From Trichomonas vaginalis G3 (lineage: Eukaryota; Parabasalia; Trichomonadida; Trichomonadidae), in the NCBI RefSeq assembly GCF_026262505.1, contig NC_067206.1, forward strand, positions 31,449,896-31,513,895: a stretch of 64,000 bases of DNA. The letters are read 5' to 3'. This document shows positions 28,757 to 39,266 of the stretch, piece by piece (the stretch's first letter is position 1; each line of letters starts with the position of its first letter). Position numbers and translations under genes: made by a program. Under the pieces are notes generated by a model. The model ran no database searches and was not told the origin of the DNA. It worked only from the letters and a program-made list of their open reading frames with translations.

Positions 28757-30511
28757 TTAAATATTATCTGCTGGAGAAGCATATTTAGCTGGTGTTCCTG
28801 TTGAATGATACTTTAAACCTTCTTCTGGACACCATGTCCAATACGTTGTTCTTGTGAACCACATCTGTGGAGGTGCTTTTGCTTCTTTACAATTAACATC
28901 TTTTCCACGTATAATTGGGTTTGCTTGAAGTCTAATAGAAACTTGATTGTTCTTGGTCTCAATACCATCAAAGAATACACTTCCACCATCACGCATTACA
29001 GGAATAGTGCAAATAAATGATGTTCCATCTTTCCATGGCTTAATAAATTGTTTATCATTTGCTCTTTCTCTAGTTAAGCTATCCTCGTATTCTTCTGTGC
29101 ATTCATTAACACCATCTAAATCAGAAGCCTGTAGCATACGAGTAAAGAAGATATCACCAACTGTACTCATTGCATTATCAGGGAAGTTACGTCTATCAAT
29201 AGTTATTTGCAAGTTCCTTACCATAGGGTTCCTAAACATAGTACGTTGTGATTGTTGTATTGGATACACAGTTATAATATCCGTTACATTATGGAGTGCA
29301 TATGTAAAGTCACTTACAATACCATTAGAATTCACACATCCGTTATTTAATGTTCTGACGTCAATTTGTTGAGCAGAAATCATAAATGGATCATTGCGGT
29401 TAAACAATGTTGGAATTGCTCTTGCTGTGGATTCAATAACACCAAATCCAGGTACAATGAATTTATCTTCCGTAATTTCCATTCCAACAACATTAATGTT
29501 AAATTTCTTTTCTTCGGCTCCCTCTTTATACTTAATAATTTCATATTTTACATCATTATCCACCTTTTTAAAATCAGTACTAACCCATTGAGCTGGAGTT
29601 TTATCGTTCAATGCTGTTGCAGTTGCTGGTACTTTCAGTGTTTTCTTAAAACCTAATATCAAATCAGTATCTTCACCTATTTGCTCAAATTCTCTTGCAT
29701 ATTTCCAATCTTGTGTTATAATTGTTGAATATTCGTCAGCAGTCAACTTTCCAAAGCATACATGACGTATGTCAGCAACTCTTGCAGGATCAACTTGGCA
29801 ATATACTAAAGAATATGGTGTATTATAATACTTTAAGATAATATCTCCGAAACTTTTTAGATAGTCATCAAATGCCTGGAAAGCTAATAAATCATTCAAT
29901 GGAATAATCATATCAAATTCAATATAACGTTCTCTTCCTTGCCATTGTCCATCATTAGGGTTAAAGTAGGTGCCACATACTGAATTATCCATTTTTTGAA
30001 CATTGTTATACAATGAATGAACAAATTTCTTTGTCTTTCTTTCTGACTTTGGCTTATATGTTGAGTATGCAAAACCTTCTTTCACCATTTCCATTTGCAA
30101 ATAACCTGTATCACCCCTGTCTGTTTCAACTTCTAACTGTCTAAATATTTGATTACTTGACTTAAATCCAACAAAAATTCTATTACAATCGAGATAATCA
30201 CAAATATCTAATCTTTTTTCATCAGCAGTTTGATGTGGGAATTCAACTGATGATCTTATTTTTATTTTAACATGACGTTTGAAATAAGCTTCTCCTAAAC
30301 AGTTAATATCATGTTCAATTTTTGTCAATCTCATGTGTGTTTGTTTTTCAAAATCGTATGGTGCATCACTATCATAGCAAGTATTTTCCAACTCACGATA
30401 ATAACGACGTCCATCATTGACTGAAAAGATATCATTCATTCTCTTGAAAGATTCGAAAACGTTTCCATCAACTGGATTGTATCCTTCATTTCTCAAATAA
30501 CCACCTGACAT
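28757..30511 (-). CDS. block B major capsid protein (double jelly-roll type)
   Basis: 584 residues; looks whole. The sequence is beta-rich, with FDMIIPLNDLLAFQAFDDYL followed by LKYYNTPYSLVY, the IPL..LF type of segment seen in double jelly-roll capsids, and a second half with FMISAQQIDVRTLNNG and MVRNLQITIDRR. Size, minus-strand neighbours (lytic-peptide-like gene, integrase) and the polymerase next door all fit a Polinton virion gene. Its 3' end converges on the polymerase gene with an 11-bp gap. TTATTTTTTTATC lies upstream of the ATG. The assignment is by pattern, not by structure. Confidence 0.65.
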   Translation of the reverse strand: MSGGYLRNEGYNPVDGNVFESFKRMNDIFSVNDGRRYYRELENTCYDSDAPYDFEKQTHMRLTKIEHDINCLGEAYFKRHVKIKIRSSVEFPHQTADEKRLDICDYLDCNRIFVGFKSSNQIFRQLEVETDRGDTGYLQMEMVKEGFAYSTYKPKSERKTKKFVHSLYNNVQKMDNSVCGTYFNPNDGQWQGRERYIEFDMIIPLNDLLAFQAFDDYLKSFGDIILKYYNTPYSLVYCQVDPARVADIRHVCFGKLTADEYSTIITQDWKYAREFEQIGEDTDLILGFKKTLKVPATATALNDKTPAQWVSTDFKKVDNDVKYEIIKYKEGAEEKKFNINVVGMEITEDKFIVPGFGVIESTARAIPTLFNRNDPFMISAQQIDVRTLNNGCVNSNGIVSDFTYALHNVTDIITVYPIQQSQRTMFRNPMVRNLQITIDRRNFPDNAMSTVGDIFFTRMLQASDLDGVNECTEEYEDSLTRERANDKQFIKPWKDGTSFICTIPVMRDGGSVFFDGIETKNNQVSIRLQANPIIRGKDVNCKEAKAPPQMWFTRTTYWTWCPEEGLKYHSTGTPAKYASPADNI

Positions 30512-30566
30512 ATTTTATTTAGAGATAAAAAAATAAACTTTATATGTTTTTTTAATCAAATAAAAA

Positions 30567-30779
30567 ATGGCAGCAGGATTGTTTAAAAAAATATTCAGTA
30601 TGAAACCTAAAGTTATTTGTAATCTTGGTGTGAATTGTACTAAACTTAAACAATTTTGACCACCACCAATTTCTAAAAATATTCCTTCACCAGTACTTAA
30701 ACCAATTCAACCAATTCAATCAATTCAACAAAAACAAAATTATCAAAATGTCCAAAGAATCGAACCTATCTTAAAGTAA
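30567..30779 (+). pseudogene. small block B gene, broken
   Basis: Starts MAAGLFKKIFSMKPK, similar in style to the MAAG start of the gene at 31020, with a Pro/Gln-rich later part (PVLKPIQPIQSIQQ). It sits head-to-head with the capsid gene and looks broken (about one break). It may be a second small virion peptide; the function is unknown. Confidence 0.35.
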
Positions 30780-30813
30780 AGAATCAAAAATATTATTTAT
30801 ATATTTTTACCTA

Positions 30814-31020
30814 CTACTTGATTAAATTCTGAGCAATATTACCCACGACTCTTCCTCCAGCTGCACCACCTGGACCGAATAGTGTACCACCAACTGTTGA
30901 TGCAATTGTTGGAAGTAATGGTTTCACTGCATTTGCAACTGGTTTTAATATTTTATTATTAATCCATCTACCAGCTTTTACGAATGCTCCTTTGATTTTA
31001 TTCCAAATTCCTGCTGCCAT
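30814..31020 (-). CDS. block B membrane-active peptide-like protein (pVI-like)
   Basis: 68 residues. A basic amphipathic start (MAAGIWNKIKGAFVKAGRWI) is followed by a hydrophobic Gly/Ala-rich middle (LPTIASTVGGTLFGPGGAAG). That is the texture of the small membrane-lytic minor capsid proteins of Polintons, adintoviruses and adenovirus (protein VI), which help the particle cross membranes. It lies beside the capsid gene, as such genes usually do. Looks whole. Similarity is by character only. Confidence 0.55.
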   Translation of the reverse strand: MAAGIWNKIKGAFVKAGRWINNKILKPVANAVKPLLPTIASTVGGTLFGPGGAAGGRVVGNIAQNLIK

Positions 31021-31051
31021 ATATCTTTAATGAAAAATAAAAAAATAATAT

Positions 31052-31444
31052 TTAAGCATGAAATCTTGAATTTATAAATTCAATGATAGAATTTACCCTA
31101 TCTTCTACTGTTACAATTCTTTGAATTAATTCATCTATTTTCATTGTATTTGTAACTCTTGATTCTGGAATAGATTTCAAACTTACTTGACCTTTAATTT
31201 TTGTAATTCTAAAACCTTCAATTTTAAACATTTTATTTAACTTACAAGTTGTTAATTCTTCAAACAAATTTTTATTTTCTTCATAAAATTGATTAAATTC
31301 TTCAACATTAGCAAAGTTTGTACATTCTTTAATTGGTTTAATTATTTGTAATTTCTTTTCAGGTGGTTTTATTTCTGGTTTATCTTCTTCATCTTCTTTT
31401 GTTTCGGTAGAATCTGATTCAATCTTTTTCAAAATTGGTTTCAT
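31052..31444 (-). CDS. block B small protein, unknown
   Basis: 130 residues: an acidic, Lys-rich N-terminus (ESDSTETKEDEEDKPEIKPP), then a compact domain (NQFYEENKNLFEELTTCKLN, ..FKIEGFRITKIKGQVSL) and a C-terminal helix. ATTTTTATTTTTAATGTAA lies before the ATG, like the upstream motif at 7651 and 8061 in block A. Looks whole. It may be a virion accessory or scaffold protein; no family recognised. Confidence 0.55.
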   Translation of the reverse strand: MKPILKKIESDSTETKEDEEDKPEIKPPEKKLQIIKPIKECTNFANVEEFNQFYEENKNLFEELTTCKLNKMFKIEGFRITKIKGQVSLKSIPESRVTNTMKIDELIQRIVTVEDRVNSIIEFINSRFHA

Positions 31445-31463
31445 TTACATTAAAAATAAAAAA

Positions 31464-32642
31464 TTATATTTTTTTGATAAAATAGATAGGAACAGCAACT
31501 TCAACATCACCTTCTAATATTTCATCTTCTCCTTCATTTATTTCATCATCTTTTCTAAAAGTGACTAGCACAATTACATGTCCATCTTCATATCTTTGGA
31601 ACAAACCTAAATGATCAAAGTTTCTTCTTCTCTTATTGAAACGGTGCTTTGTCTTTGATGTGTCCAAATAAACTAAAACTTCATCACCAGGTTGAAATCC
31701 ATAATATCCATTCTCATATAATCTTTGTTTAACTTCATTTAACTTTTCTGTTTTTCTTCTAATAAATTCCCATTCTTTCTCACGTTGTGTATGCATTTCT
31801 AAAGGAGTCATTTTAATTGATTTGTGCCACGTGTTGTTGTAATAATAAGCTAATTGTTGAATTAAAACATCATGTTCACCATCCCAATAATTTTGTCTAT
31901 TAGGTCCCAGTGCGTTTCTTAAAGTTCTCATCACACTATCAACAATTTTATTATGGAATGTGAATTTTGAGGATGATACATGAAAACTCACGCCATATAA
32001 TGGATGATAATCAATCTTTTTAGGAACTAGTTTTTGTATCATTCCTTCATTCTTTTTACGACGACCTCTTCTTCTTTGCGGAGGAACATAATTTTCATCA
32101 GGAACAAGTTCATAATCCATTTGATTTTCTTATTTTGATTGTTCTGTCATTATCAGTTGCATAGCACTTTCAAAACCAGCATCACCATCACATTTAATCA
32201 ATTTAACTTTGTGTCCAAAATGTTCAAATTCGAGTTCTGTAAATTTCTTAATAACATTAAATGTTTCATTTGCTTCTTTTGTTTGAACTGGGAATAAATA
32301 TAAATATTTTGTATTAACATTAATGAACACCAAATATGATGCAACCATTAATGTTTTTCCACCGCTTTGAACAGGTCTTCCATGCAAATGGTCCATCTCC
32401 CATGTATCAGGTGTAAAAGCAAATGTTGGTCTTTGAAACTTTTTCTTTAAAACACCAACTTTTGAATCAGGGATAACATCTTCTATTCCATGTTGTTCAC
32501 CTTGATATTTTTGGATTTTGTAAGCTGTTTGAAATGGGTATTTTAATATTTTATCAGTATCAATTGTTTGATCTTCTTTGTATTCCAACGGAAAACTATT
32601 AAAATCTTCATGCTTTGACGCGGGAAGAGAAAATTTTAACAT
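31464..32642 (-). pseudogene. block B retroviral-type (rve) integrase, broken
   Basis: An integrase region that inserts the element's ends into host DNA. Visible parts are TWEMDHLHGR (first acidic site), VKLIKCDGDAGFESAM (second acidic site), TFHNKIVDSVMRTLRN, YYYNNTWHKSIKMTPLEM and a C-terminal GDEVLVYLDTSK domain with a KRRRNF basic patch. It looks broken (about one break). It matches the block C integrase at 60952-62487 in order and motif, but at lower identity than the two polymerases show. Confidence 0.8.
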
Positions 32643-32663
32643 TATTTTAAAAGGAATTAAAAA

Positions 32664-34286
32664 ATGGTTAAATTAATAACCGATGAACAAAAGCGAGAAA
32701 TAGATCAAATATTATACCAAGCTATTCCTCCTGAAAAGATGGACACTTTACTAGATTATCTGGTTCAAATGGCAGATGAATTTATGAAAATACATGATAT
32801 GAAAGTAGAAAACGGGGAATTAAAACAAAAATTAACTGACTATAGTGAACAAATAGAAAGATTGAACCAATTAGTAAGTCAAGGGCAACAAAATACAAAT
32901 TCAGATAATGAACAAGTTGTTCAATTCCAAAGTTATATTACACAACTTGAAAATCAAATTGCTGAGCTTCAAAATCAAATTGTTGAAAAAGATGCAACCA
33001 TTGATCATAATAATAATAACAGTTTATCACATATCGAAAATTTATCGTCGGAAAATGAAAGTCTAAAGCAACAACTTGCTGCAACAGATATAGAAATTAA
33101 TCAAAAAGAACGAATTATTGATCAAAAAGACCAAACTATTGCTGCAAAAGATAAAGAAATTAATGATATTAAAATTCAAGATGGTTCTATTGACAGAGCT
33201 CAAAATATTGTAAATGGTATTAGTGATAAACTAGATCAAACAATGTCAATTTTAATCACAGATGACGCGGTTACTGATGATGAAAAAGAAGTATTAAAAA
33301 TGAAAGCAACAAGTTTAGAAAATATTAATGAATCAAATGATGTTGAAATATATATCCAGAATTATAATGCAAAGTTAGATTGGTTAGCCAACTTAGCTCA
33401 AGAAGCTTTTCAAGCAAGACGTGCACCAAATCAAGATATCACAAATTATGCAACTGTTGAGGATGATTTCGATAAACACATTCAAAAACTTTCAATTTTT
33501 AACGCAAGTTTACAGCTAAGCTTGGCTTCTCACCATATTGTTGATATAAAACTTTATTATTATTTTGTACCAGCTCAACAATGTGAGTTTATTCAATTCA
33601 ATGATGTTCTTCCTGATTTCATTCATATGCAAGTATTTTATCTGAAAGGTGGTTTATATAATTTTATTTTCCACAATGAGGTACGTGGAAAAAATGAAAT
33701 TATTGAATTCAACTGTCTCATTCAAGAACCAGCTCTTCAAAAGTTTTGTGATTTCGTCACTATTTTATTCGTGGTCGAACCTAATTTATTATCAAAATTA
33801 TCAATAACCGAAAACTATCAAAAGCAAAATATTGCACAGAAGGGAATTTTAGCTGAGATTGAAGTACCTGAAAAAATTAGAATCATGGATGATGTTGACA
33901 ATTGTGCCTTTTATAAGCTTATTGATGATGAATTCAAGCGATGTGATTTTATGGGTCGTTTACTTACTGATGATGGAAAATTTTATTTAGATGAAGACGG
34001 TAGACCAACAAATTACATCGAATGGCGTGAAGAAAATCATGAATCTATTAATCCGAAAACACTTCCCTTGCCAGAACCAGGATTACCAACACGTGAAGCT
34101 GGAATGGAATTTCGACAAAACATGATTGATGCATTTAATGCCGAAGTTGATCAGAATCTACATACTGATGAAGACATTCAAACATGGAATGAAAAAATAG
34201 AGACTTCAACAAGGAATGAAGCATTTGAAAGTTGGGCAGGAAGACGATACGAACCAGAAACAAATAGTATAATTTTACCATCATAG
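32664..34286 (+). CDS. 540-residue coiled-coil protein of block B
   Basis: Residues ~15-210 form a long coiled coil (QIERLNQLVSQGQQNTNSDN, ..ITQLENQIAELQNQIVEKD, ..QKERIIDQKDQTIAAKDKEI). A beta-rich central domain follows (DIKLYYYFVPAQQCEFIQF, ..FHNEVRGKNEIIEFN) and then a C-terminal acidic part with FYLDEDGRPTNYIEW and AGRRYEPETN. Looks whole. A coil stalk plus a beta-rich head would suit a fibre or attachment protein, but there is no search behind this. It diverges from the integrase with a 21-bp gap and lies between it and the repeat cluster. Confidence 0.6.
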   Translation: MVKLITDEQKREIDQILYQAIPPEKMDTLLDYLVQMADEFMKIHDMKVENGELKQKLTDYSEQIERLNQLVSQGQQNTNSDNEQVVQFQSYITQLENQIAELQNQIVEKDATIDHNNNNSLSHIENLSSENESLKQQLAATDIEINQKERIIDQKDQTIAAKDKEINDIKIQDGSIDRAQNIVNGISDKLDQTMSILITDDAVTDDEKEVLKMKATSLENINESNDVEIYIQNYNAKLDWLANLAQEAFQARRAPNQDITNYATVEDDFDKHIQKLSIFNASLQLSLASHHIVDIKLYYYFVPAQQCEFIQFNDVLPDFIHMQVFYLKGGLYNFIFHNEVRGKNEIIEFNCLIQEPALQKFCDFVTILFVVEPNLLSKLSITENYQKQNIAQKGILAEIEVPEKIRIMDDVDNCAFYKLIDDEFKRCDFMGRLLTDDGKFYLDEDGRPTNYIEWREENHESINPKTLPLPEPGLPTREAGMEFRQNMIDAFNAEVDQNLHTDEDIQTWNEKIETSTRNEAFESWAGRRYEPETNSIILPS

Positions 34287-34295
34287 TGTCAAAAT

Positions 34296-34690
34296 TATAG
34301 AGTCTTCTTAGCTTTTGCAAATTTCGTCACATAATATTTTTGGTCATTTTTGAGCAAAATTAATGAAGAAATGACCCTAAAATTAATGAAATTCATGAAT
34401 TTTGCTTTAAAAAACACATACCCTTTTATGAATTTTGCTTTAAAAAACTCATGAAATTTCGTGAGTTTTTAAGGCTTACAAATTTCGTCATCAGTTATTT
34501 TTGCCCATTTCTGAGTAAGGGGGTGTTAAGAAATAGGGGTTTTGTTCATGTGGTATCATGAGTTTTGCTTTAGAAAACTCATGAAGGTGCTCAGAAATGA
34601 CCAAAAATTAATAAAATCATGAATTTTAAGCCGTTTTCTTCATTAATGTTATGAGTTTTTTAAGGTTTACAAATTTCGTCATAAAACCCG
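34296..34690. repeat. cluster of direct and inverted repeats, possible end of block B
   Basis: GAATTTTGCTTTAAAAAA occurs at ~34396 and ~34431 with a variant at ~34560. A (G/T)(G/T)CAAATTTCGTCAY-type motif occurs near 34318, 34469 and 34669. GGTCATTT..AAATGACC forms an inverted pair at 34342-34376, and a TGCTCAGAAATGACCAAAAA piece (~34587) inverts the TGCCCATTTCTGAGTAA piece (~34491). This density of repeats right after the last block B gene suggests a terminal repeat region. Confidence 0.45.
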
Positions 34691-36743
34691 CAACATATAC
34701 TACTAAAATTTGTACGTTTGCTAATCTAAATTCATTTTCATTATTCACAGAATTTCCAGATGTGACTATACAAATCAGACATCATCAAGAATATGCTACC
34801 TTTCAATATACTGGGTATAGGTTCAAGCAATTCTTATTTTCCATCCAACCTGATAAATATTTCTAAACTTATTTGATGAAATTGCGGCCATTCCTGAATG
34901 TCATATATTTTACTGCTAGAAATGAGTGAAGATAATAAAAAATGATCTGCTAATAGTACAATTTTTATAAGTTATTTGTAACCTTGTTCGTAATCAAATG
35001 AAACCCCACTCCAACAATTTTTATATATGACCCAACAATATTTTTGTTGCAACCCGTCTTGATTTTTCAAAATGAATTTCTCATTCATATTACGTATTAT
35101 CGTCCTAATTGGAGAAATTTATATTAGCTAGTATGAGAACTGTATAAACATACATCTGACCCTTAATGAAAATCGAAAAAGTAGATATTGAATTTGCATC
35201 TAATGAATATATTATAGTCTAACTATTGTTAGATGCAATAAACAAATTTCTAAAAAGAATTCTGTTCATATATATATATATAAATATCAATTCATTCTAT
35301 ATTTCTATTTCATTTAGCATATTTTTGTATGGTATTCAGGGGTTTAATCATCTATGTGTTCACCGTTATTTCCAACTAATGCATTTATTTGCTTGAGAAA
35401 TCAAAATTATGTTCCTTCTTATTGTGATTTTTAATCAAATTTTAATTACTTGGAATATATGGTATAGTGTTAAAAATGGAATTAATATACCGTATAATTT
35501 TTTGGAGAAAACTTCCAAATTTTTTTAAAAATTCAAATTTTGAAATTCATTTCCTAAATTTTTTTGATTATTTTTCTACTTTTATGATTTTTTTGGAATA
35601 ATAGATTCTGTAATTTTTATTTACATTAGCACTATTTTATTAGTACTAAGCTCAGATGAATGATTCCGAACATTATTTCAATTTTTTTCTTATCTTGTTG
35701 TCATTGAGCTTTTCTTAATAGATATTCAAAAGCACAACAAATCCCGAATACTTATATAATCAGATATATTGAGTAATACATTATATTTTCAATCAAAAAA
35801 TTTAGTGTGAAATTCTACAATGTAAATATTTTGAAATATCCAAATATTTGCTCCAATAAAGACATTCTCATTGGAATTTATCAAAATCGTAATTTATTAT
35901 AACAACAAAAACGAATAACTTAGGTAATTAATGATTTATTACAGCAGAAAAGTATCATATTTTATATAGGCTGCGTGAATTAAAACAATATGTTTGAATA
36001 TTTTCTCGATTGATTGCTTTGATACAAATTTTGCGAAGTTATTGATAACGTTTCGCAATTACATGTGCTTTAGTTCACAGGTATGTAAGAGATGGCCGAT
36101 AAAAGCGTCGTCAGAATATTTTGCTATTTTGAAAATTTCAGTAGCACCAAAGGTGATTGCTTTGGATAAGATTCTAAATTGAGCAAGCATTACATTTTCA
36201 TCATAGAAAAGATCCGATTAACTATTGAATGGAACTGTCGACGAATATATTTATGAGTAAAATTGAAGAAATTACATTATTTGGTAGTGCTAGAGACTAC
36301 AAAACATTCCAGCAAGTTATTAGTCAGTGGAAGTCACAAGTAGAATCAAGGAAGATTATGGCACTTTTTAACCCATTATGAGAAAACTGTGAATCTTTGC
36401 AAGCTCAAGGCATTATAAATTTTATGCGTTACACATTTCCATAACATTAAACCATCAATAGCGTATGGAAGGTCTCCTTCCTATAACCCATCTCCTGAAT
36501 TAAAAAAAATTTCATATCTTATGTATCACAAAATCTAATTTTAACTACATAATTATAAAAAACAGAGAGAAGCATTATGTCCGATCTCATAAAACTTTAT
36601 ATTTTCCATTATATAAATTGAAAAGTTTGATAATCCAAGAGTTAACTTTTCCGACTTTCAAAAATGAATGATATATACGAAAAATAAACAACAATTTAAT
36701 ACAACAACAACAAAATAATCCAAGAAATTCCGCTAAATACATC
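34691..36743. other. 2-kb intergenic stretch
   Basis: AT-rich DNA between block B and the second pseudokinase. Two short frames on the plus strand (35994-36182 and one of ~50 codons near 36225-36381 with FGSARDYKTFQQVISQW) have some protein-like texture and could be remnants of a host gene; neither is convincing. Otherwise nothing is seen. Confidence 0.4.
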
Positions 36744-37652
36744 TTATATTGAGTGATAGAAAGACTTAACATCTGCATAGCTCATGAGGTGTATTGGTCT
36801 GGATTTCGAGCGGCAATGAAGAGGAAGGTAACTTGAAGAACGATTGAGTTCTAAGGTTCCTTTCGGAAGCTGAACTTTTCTCAAACCGAAGCATCTGTTT
36901 ACGTCTTCAAGTTTTGGTCTGTCAAATGGGTCGAGCTGTAATAAACCCTTGATGGCATCGCGATGAAGCATCTCTTCATTTGAGTCAAGAAGCTTTAATA
37001 AATCTTGAATCTCTGTTTTGTATGTGTCGATATTCTTGCATTCGTGGAATGGATATCTTCCATTTACGAGGAAGAATAAAACGATTCCGAAGTTCCACAA
37101 ATCGGCTGAACGTGGGTTATATGGGGTCTGCTCGACGAGTTCTGGAGCTGGTCTTGGTGTTGTAACTGCGAATTTTGAGCAGAATCTTTTTGGCATTAAA
37201 AAGCAATCCTTGAAATCAACAATCTTGACAAGGCCGAATCTATCGAAGTAGATATTCTTTGGATTCAAATTTGATATGTATATACCAGCATTATGAAGGG
37301 CTTCTATAGCGCTGAGGATCTGAAGAGAATACATACAAACCTCTTCTTTTGGTAATGGGCAGATCTGTTCTAAGTTCTTTGTCGAATAAGTATTGTGTAC
37401 TATGAAATAATTTCCGTTCTCTGTGAAGGACTCATACATCTTAATGATGTTCTTATGATGAACTAAGTTGAGGGCTTTTGTCATGTTCTCAAATATTTGT
37501 TGGTTTTTAGTCACAGTGCAGAAGAATGTTTGACTGCGAGCATGATTCACCAATTCAACCAATGAGGATTCGTTGTCTTGGCGAACAATGTTCTTGATTG
37601 TATAGTTACGCTTATCAACGATCATGGACCATTCGCTAATGTCAACATACAT
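36744..37652 (-). CDS. degenerate protein kinase (pseudokinase), copy 2
   Basis: 302 residues, paralogue of 1816-2730 on the same strand. Every key catalytic site is altered: the VAIK lysine is Thr (FFCTVT, T46), HRD is ISN (126-128), the catalytic-loop lysine is Asn, and DFG is DFK (146-148). Fold markers remain: RPAPELV at the APE site, DLWNFGIVLFFLVNG, and the C-terminal RPIHLMSYADVKS tail. It should be inactive as a kinase and may bind partners. GC-richer codon use than copy 1 hints at stronger expression. A TTTTCAACA initiator-like sequence precedes the ATG. Confidence 0.88.
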   Translation of the reverse strand: MYVDISEWSMIVDKRNYTIKNIVRQDNESSLVELVNHARSQTFFCTVTKNQQIFENMTKALNLVHHKNIIKMYESFTENGNYFIVHNTYSTKNLEQICPLPKEEVCMYSLQILSAIEALHNAGIYISNLNPKNIYFDRFGLVKIVDFKDCFLMPKRFCSKFAVTTPRPAPELVEQTPYNPRSADLWNFGIVLFFLVNGRYPFHECKNIDTYKTEIQDLLKLLDSNEEMLHRDAIKGLLQLDPFDRPKLEDVNRCFGLRKVQLPKGTLELNRSSSYLPLHCRSKSRPIHLMSYADVKSFYHSI

Positions 37653-39266
37653 TGTTGAAAATATTCTTATGAAATTGAAGGCTGGAAACCGCAGCTCTTT
37701 TCAGAAGAAAATAATCGTATAGAAGAAGTTTGAGGGTTTGAATGAATTATTTGTGAAAGGAATTTTTGAAATATATTGAAACATATTAGCATATATGAAT
37801 ACTTAGCTATGAAATTTCAATATTTTTTTTGGCGAGGGAAAAATTGATAACAATTGAAAGAGAAGTGGAATGGATATATATATGGTAATTAATAGAATTA
37901 TGATAAAATAGAATTTGAGTTTCTTTCAAAAATTGGCCGAATACCTACTAAAGTGGCTGAATACATACCAAAATGGCTGACCATTGATAATGATCATATA
38001 TCAAATATAATCATGCATCATATAATTTTGAAAAAAACTTTTGAAAAGAATGCCTATTTCAAAAATTTCAAGGATAAATGATTTACATTAACTTAGCATT
38101 TCGATCATAGGATCATATCTCTTTAATATATTTAACAAATAATTTTTATTAATCATTAATTAAATTTTTATTGTCTACCATTTAAATACACGCATAACAG
38201 CTTTCTTTATGAAATTTTTAATTATTTCCAATTTTCTATTTCAAAAGTGATGTTTTCATAATAATGGTCTAACAAATATAATTAATCATATTTGAAGACA
38301 AAAATATTAAATATTATCCTATCGTTTCATGTTGTATTTTTTCTGAATAATATTTTCAGTCATTATTATTTTTTTTTAAATCCAAAGCCTTCAATACTAT
38401 GCCATTATTCTTTCTTCGATTTTATCCTCAGATATAGAATTGAAAGAATTCACAAAATTATCAAGTTATTTCGTGACAGTTAAAATACTAATACAACAAT
38501 TAATAATTGTTTCTCAAAATGATATCGAAAAACCTCTTTTTATTGAATTACACTTTTCATGTTTGACTTTTTTTCTTCTTCACACAGATTTTATTCACAA
38601 TTCCACAGACCACCAATTTGCATGTATGCTAATATCGCTATTCTAAAGCTATGTAATTTTCATAAAAATCACAAATTGCTAGGAGTTTTGAATCCATTCT
38701 TTGCTATTTTGATTTAGTAAGCAGAACCAATATAATTATAGATCGTTAATATTGTAAGATTTGTTATATTAACTTTCAAAACACACAGATTTTCGATAAT
38801 TTATCTCTTTGGCTGTTATTTTTATTATTGCGAACAATTATGAGTTTTTTTCTATATTGAAACAATAATTATGAATTGTTTATTGATAAAATTATTCAAT
38901 TCAGTTTCGATATCCAATAAACTGAATTAACGCATCGTAGCTCTGATTTAAATCCCTCAGTTATAGCTTATATGAAACAATATTACTTTCAGGCCCCATT
39001 CAGATTTCAGATTTCATTTCCGAATTGTCAATTTTTTACAGCTATATTACCTGATATCTACTGTATTAGAAATATTTGGTATTAGCAAAATTCTCAAGAC
39101 AACGCAATTCACCAATAACTGCTTTGTTCCGGAAATTATGTCAAATTTTGTCATAAACTACACACATAAATTCATAAATCAATGATATACATTTTCAACA
39201 AAAAATCAGATTCAGTACCTTTGAAAAAAGAAATATAATTGTCAGAAATAAAAAACATAAAATAAA
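37653..39266. other. 1.6-kb intergenic stretch
   Basis: AT-rich spacer. A short imperfect repeat of GGCYGAATACMTACYAAA lies at 37933-37982 (about two and a half copies). The frames at 38292-38483 and 38440-38646 are low-complexity and not supported. Nothing else seen. Confidence 0.5.

Larger units (their letters stand above)
25339..34690. mobile_element. Polinton (Maverick)-like block B
   Basis: A virus-like element. Its parts in order are an HNH-containing type B DNA polymerase (+), major capsid (-), a small gene (+), a membrane-active peptide-like gene (-), a small gene (-), integrase (-), a large coiled-coil protein (+) and a repeat cluster at 34296-34690 that may be its right end. No ATPase, protease or helicase is seen. 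It looks broken, with about four breaks in all, yet most frames remain long, so it is probably fairly young. The left end may lie further left, inside the small-gene cluster. Confidence 0.8.
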
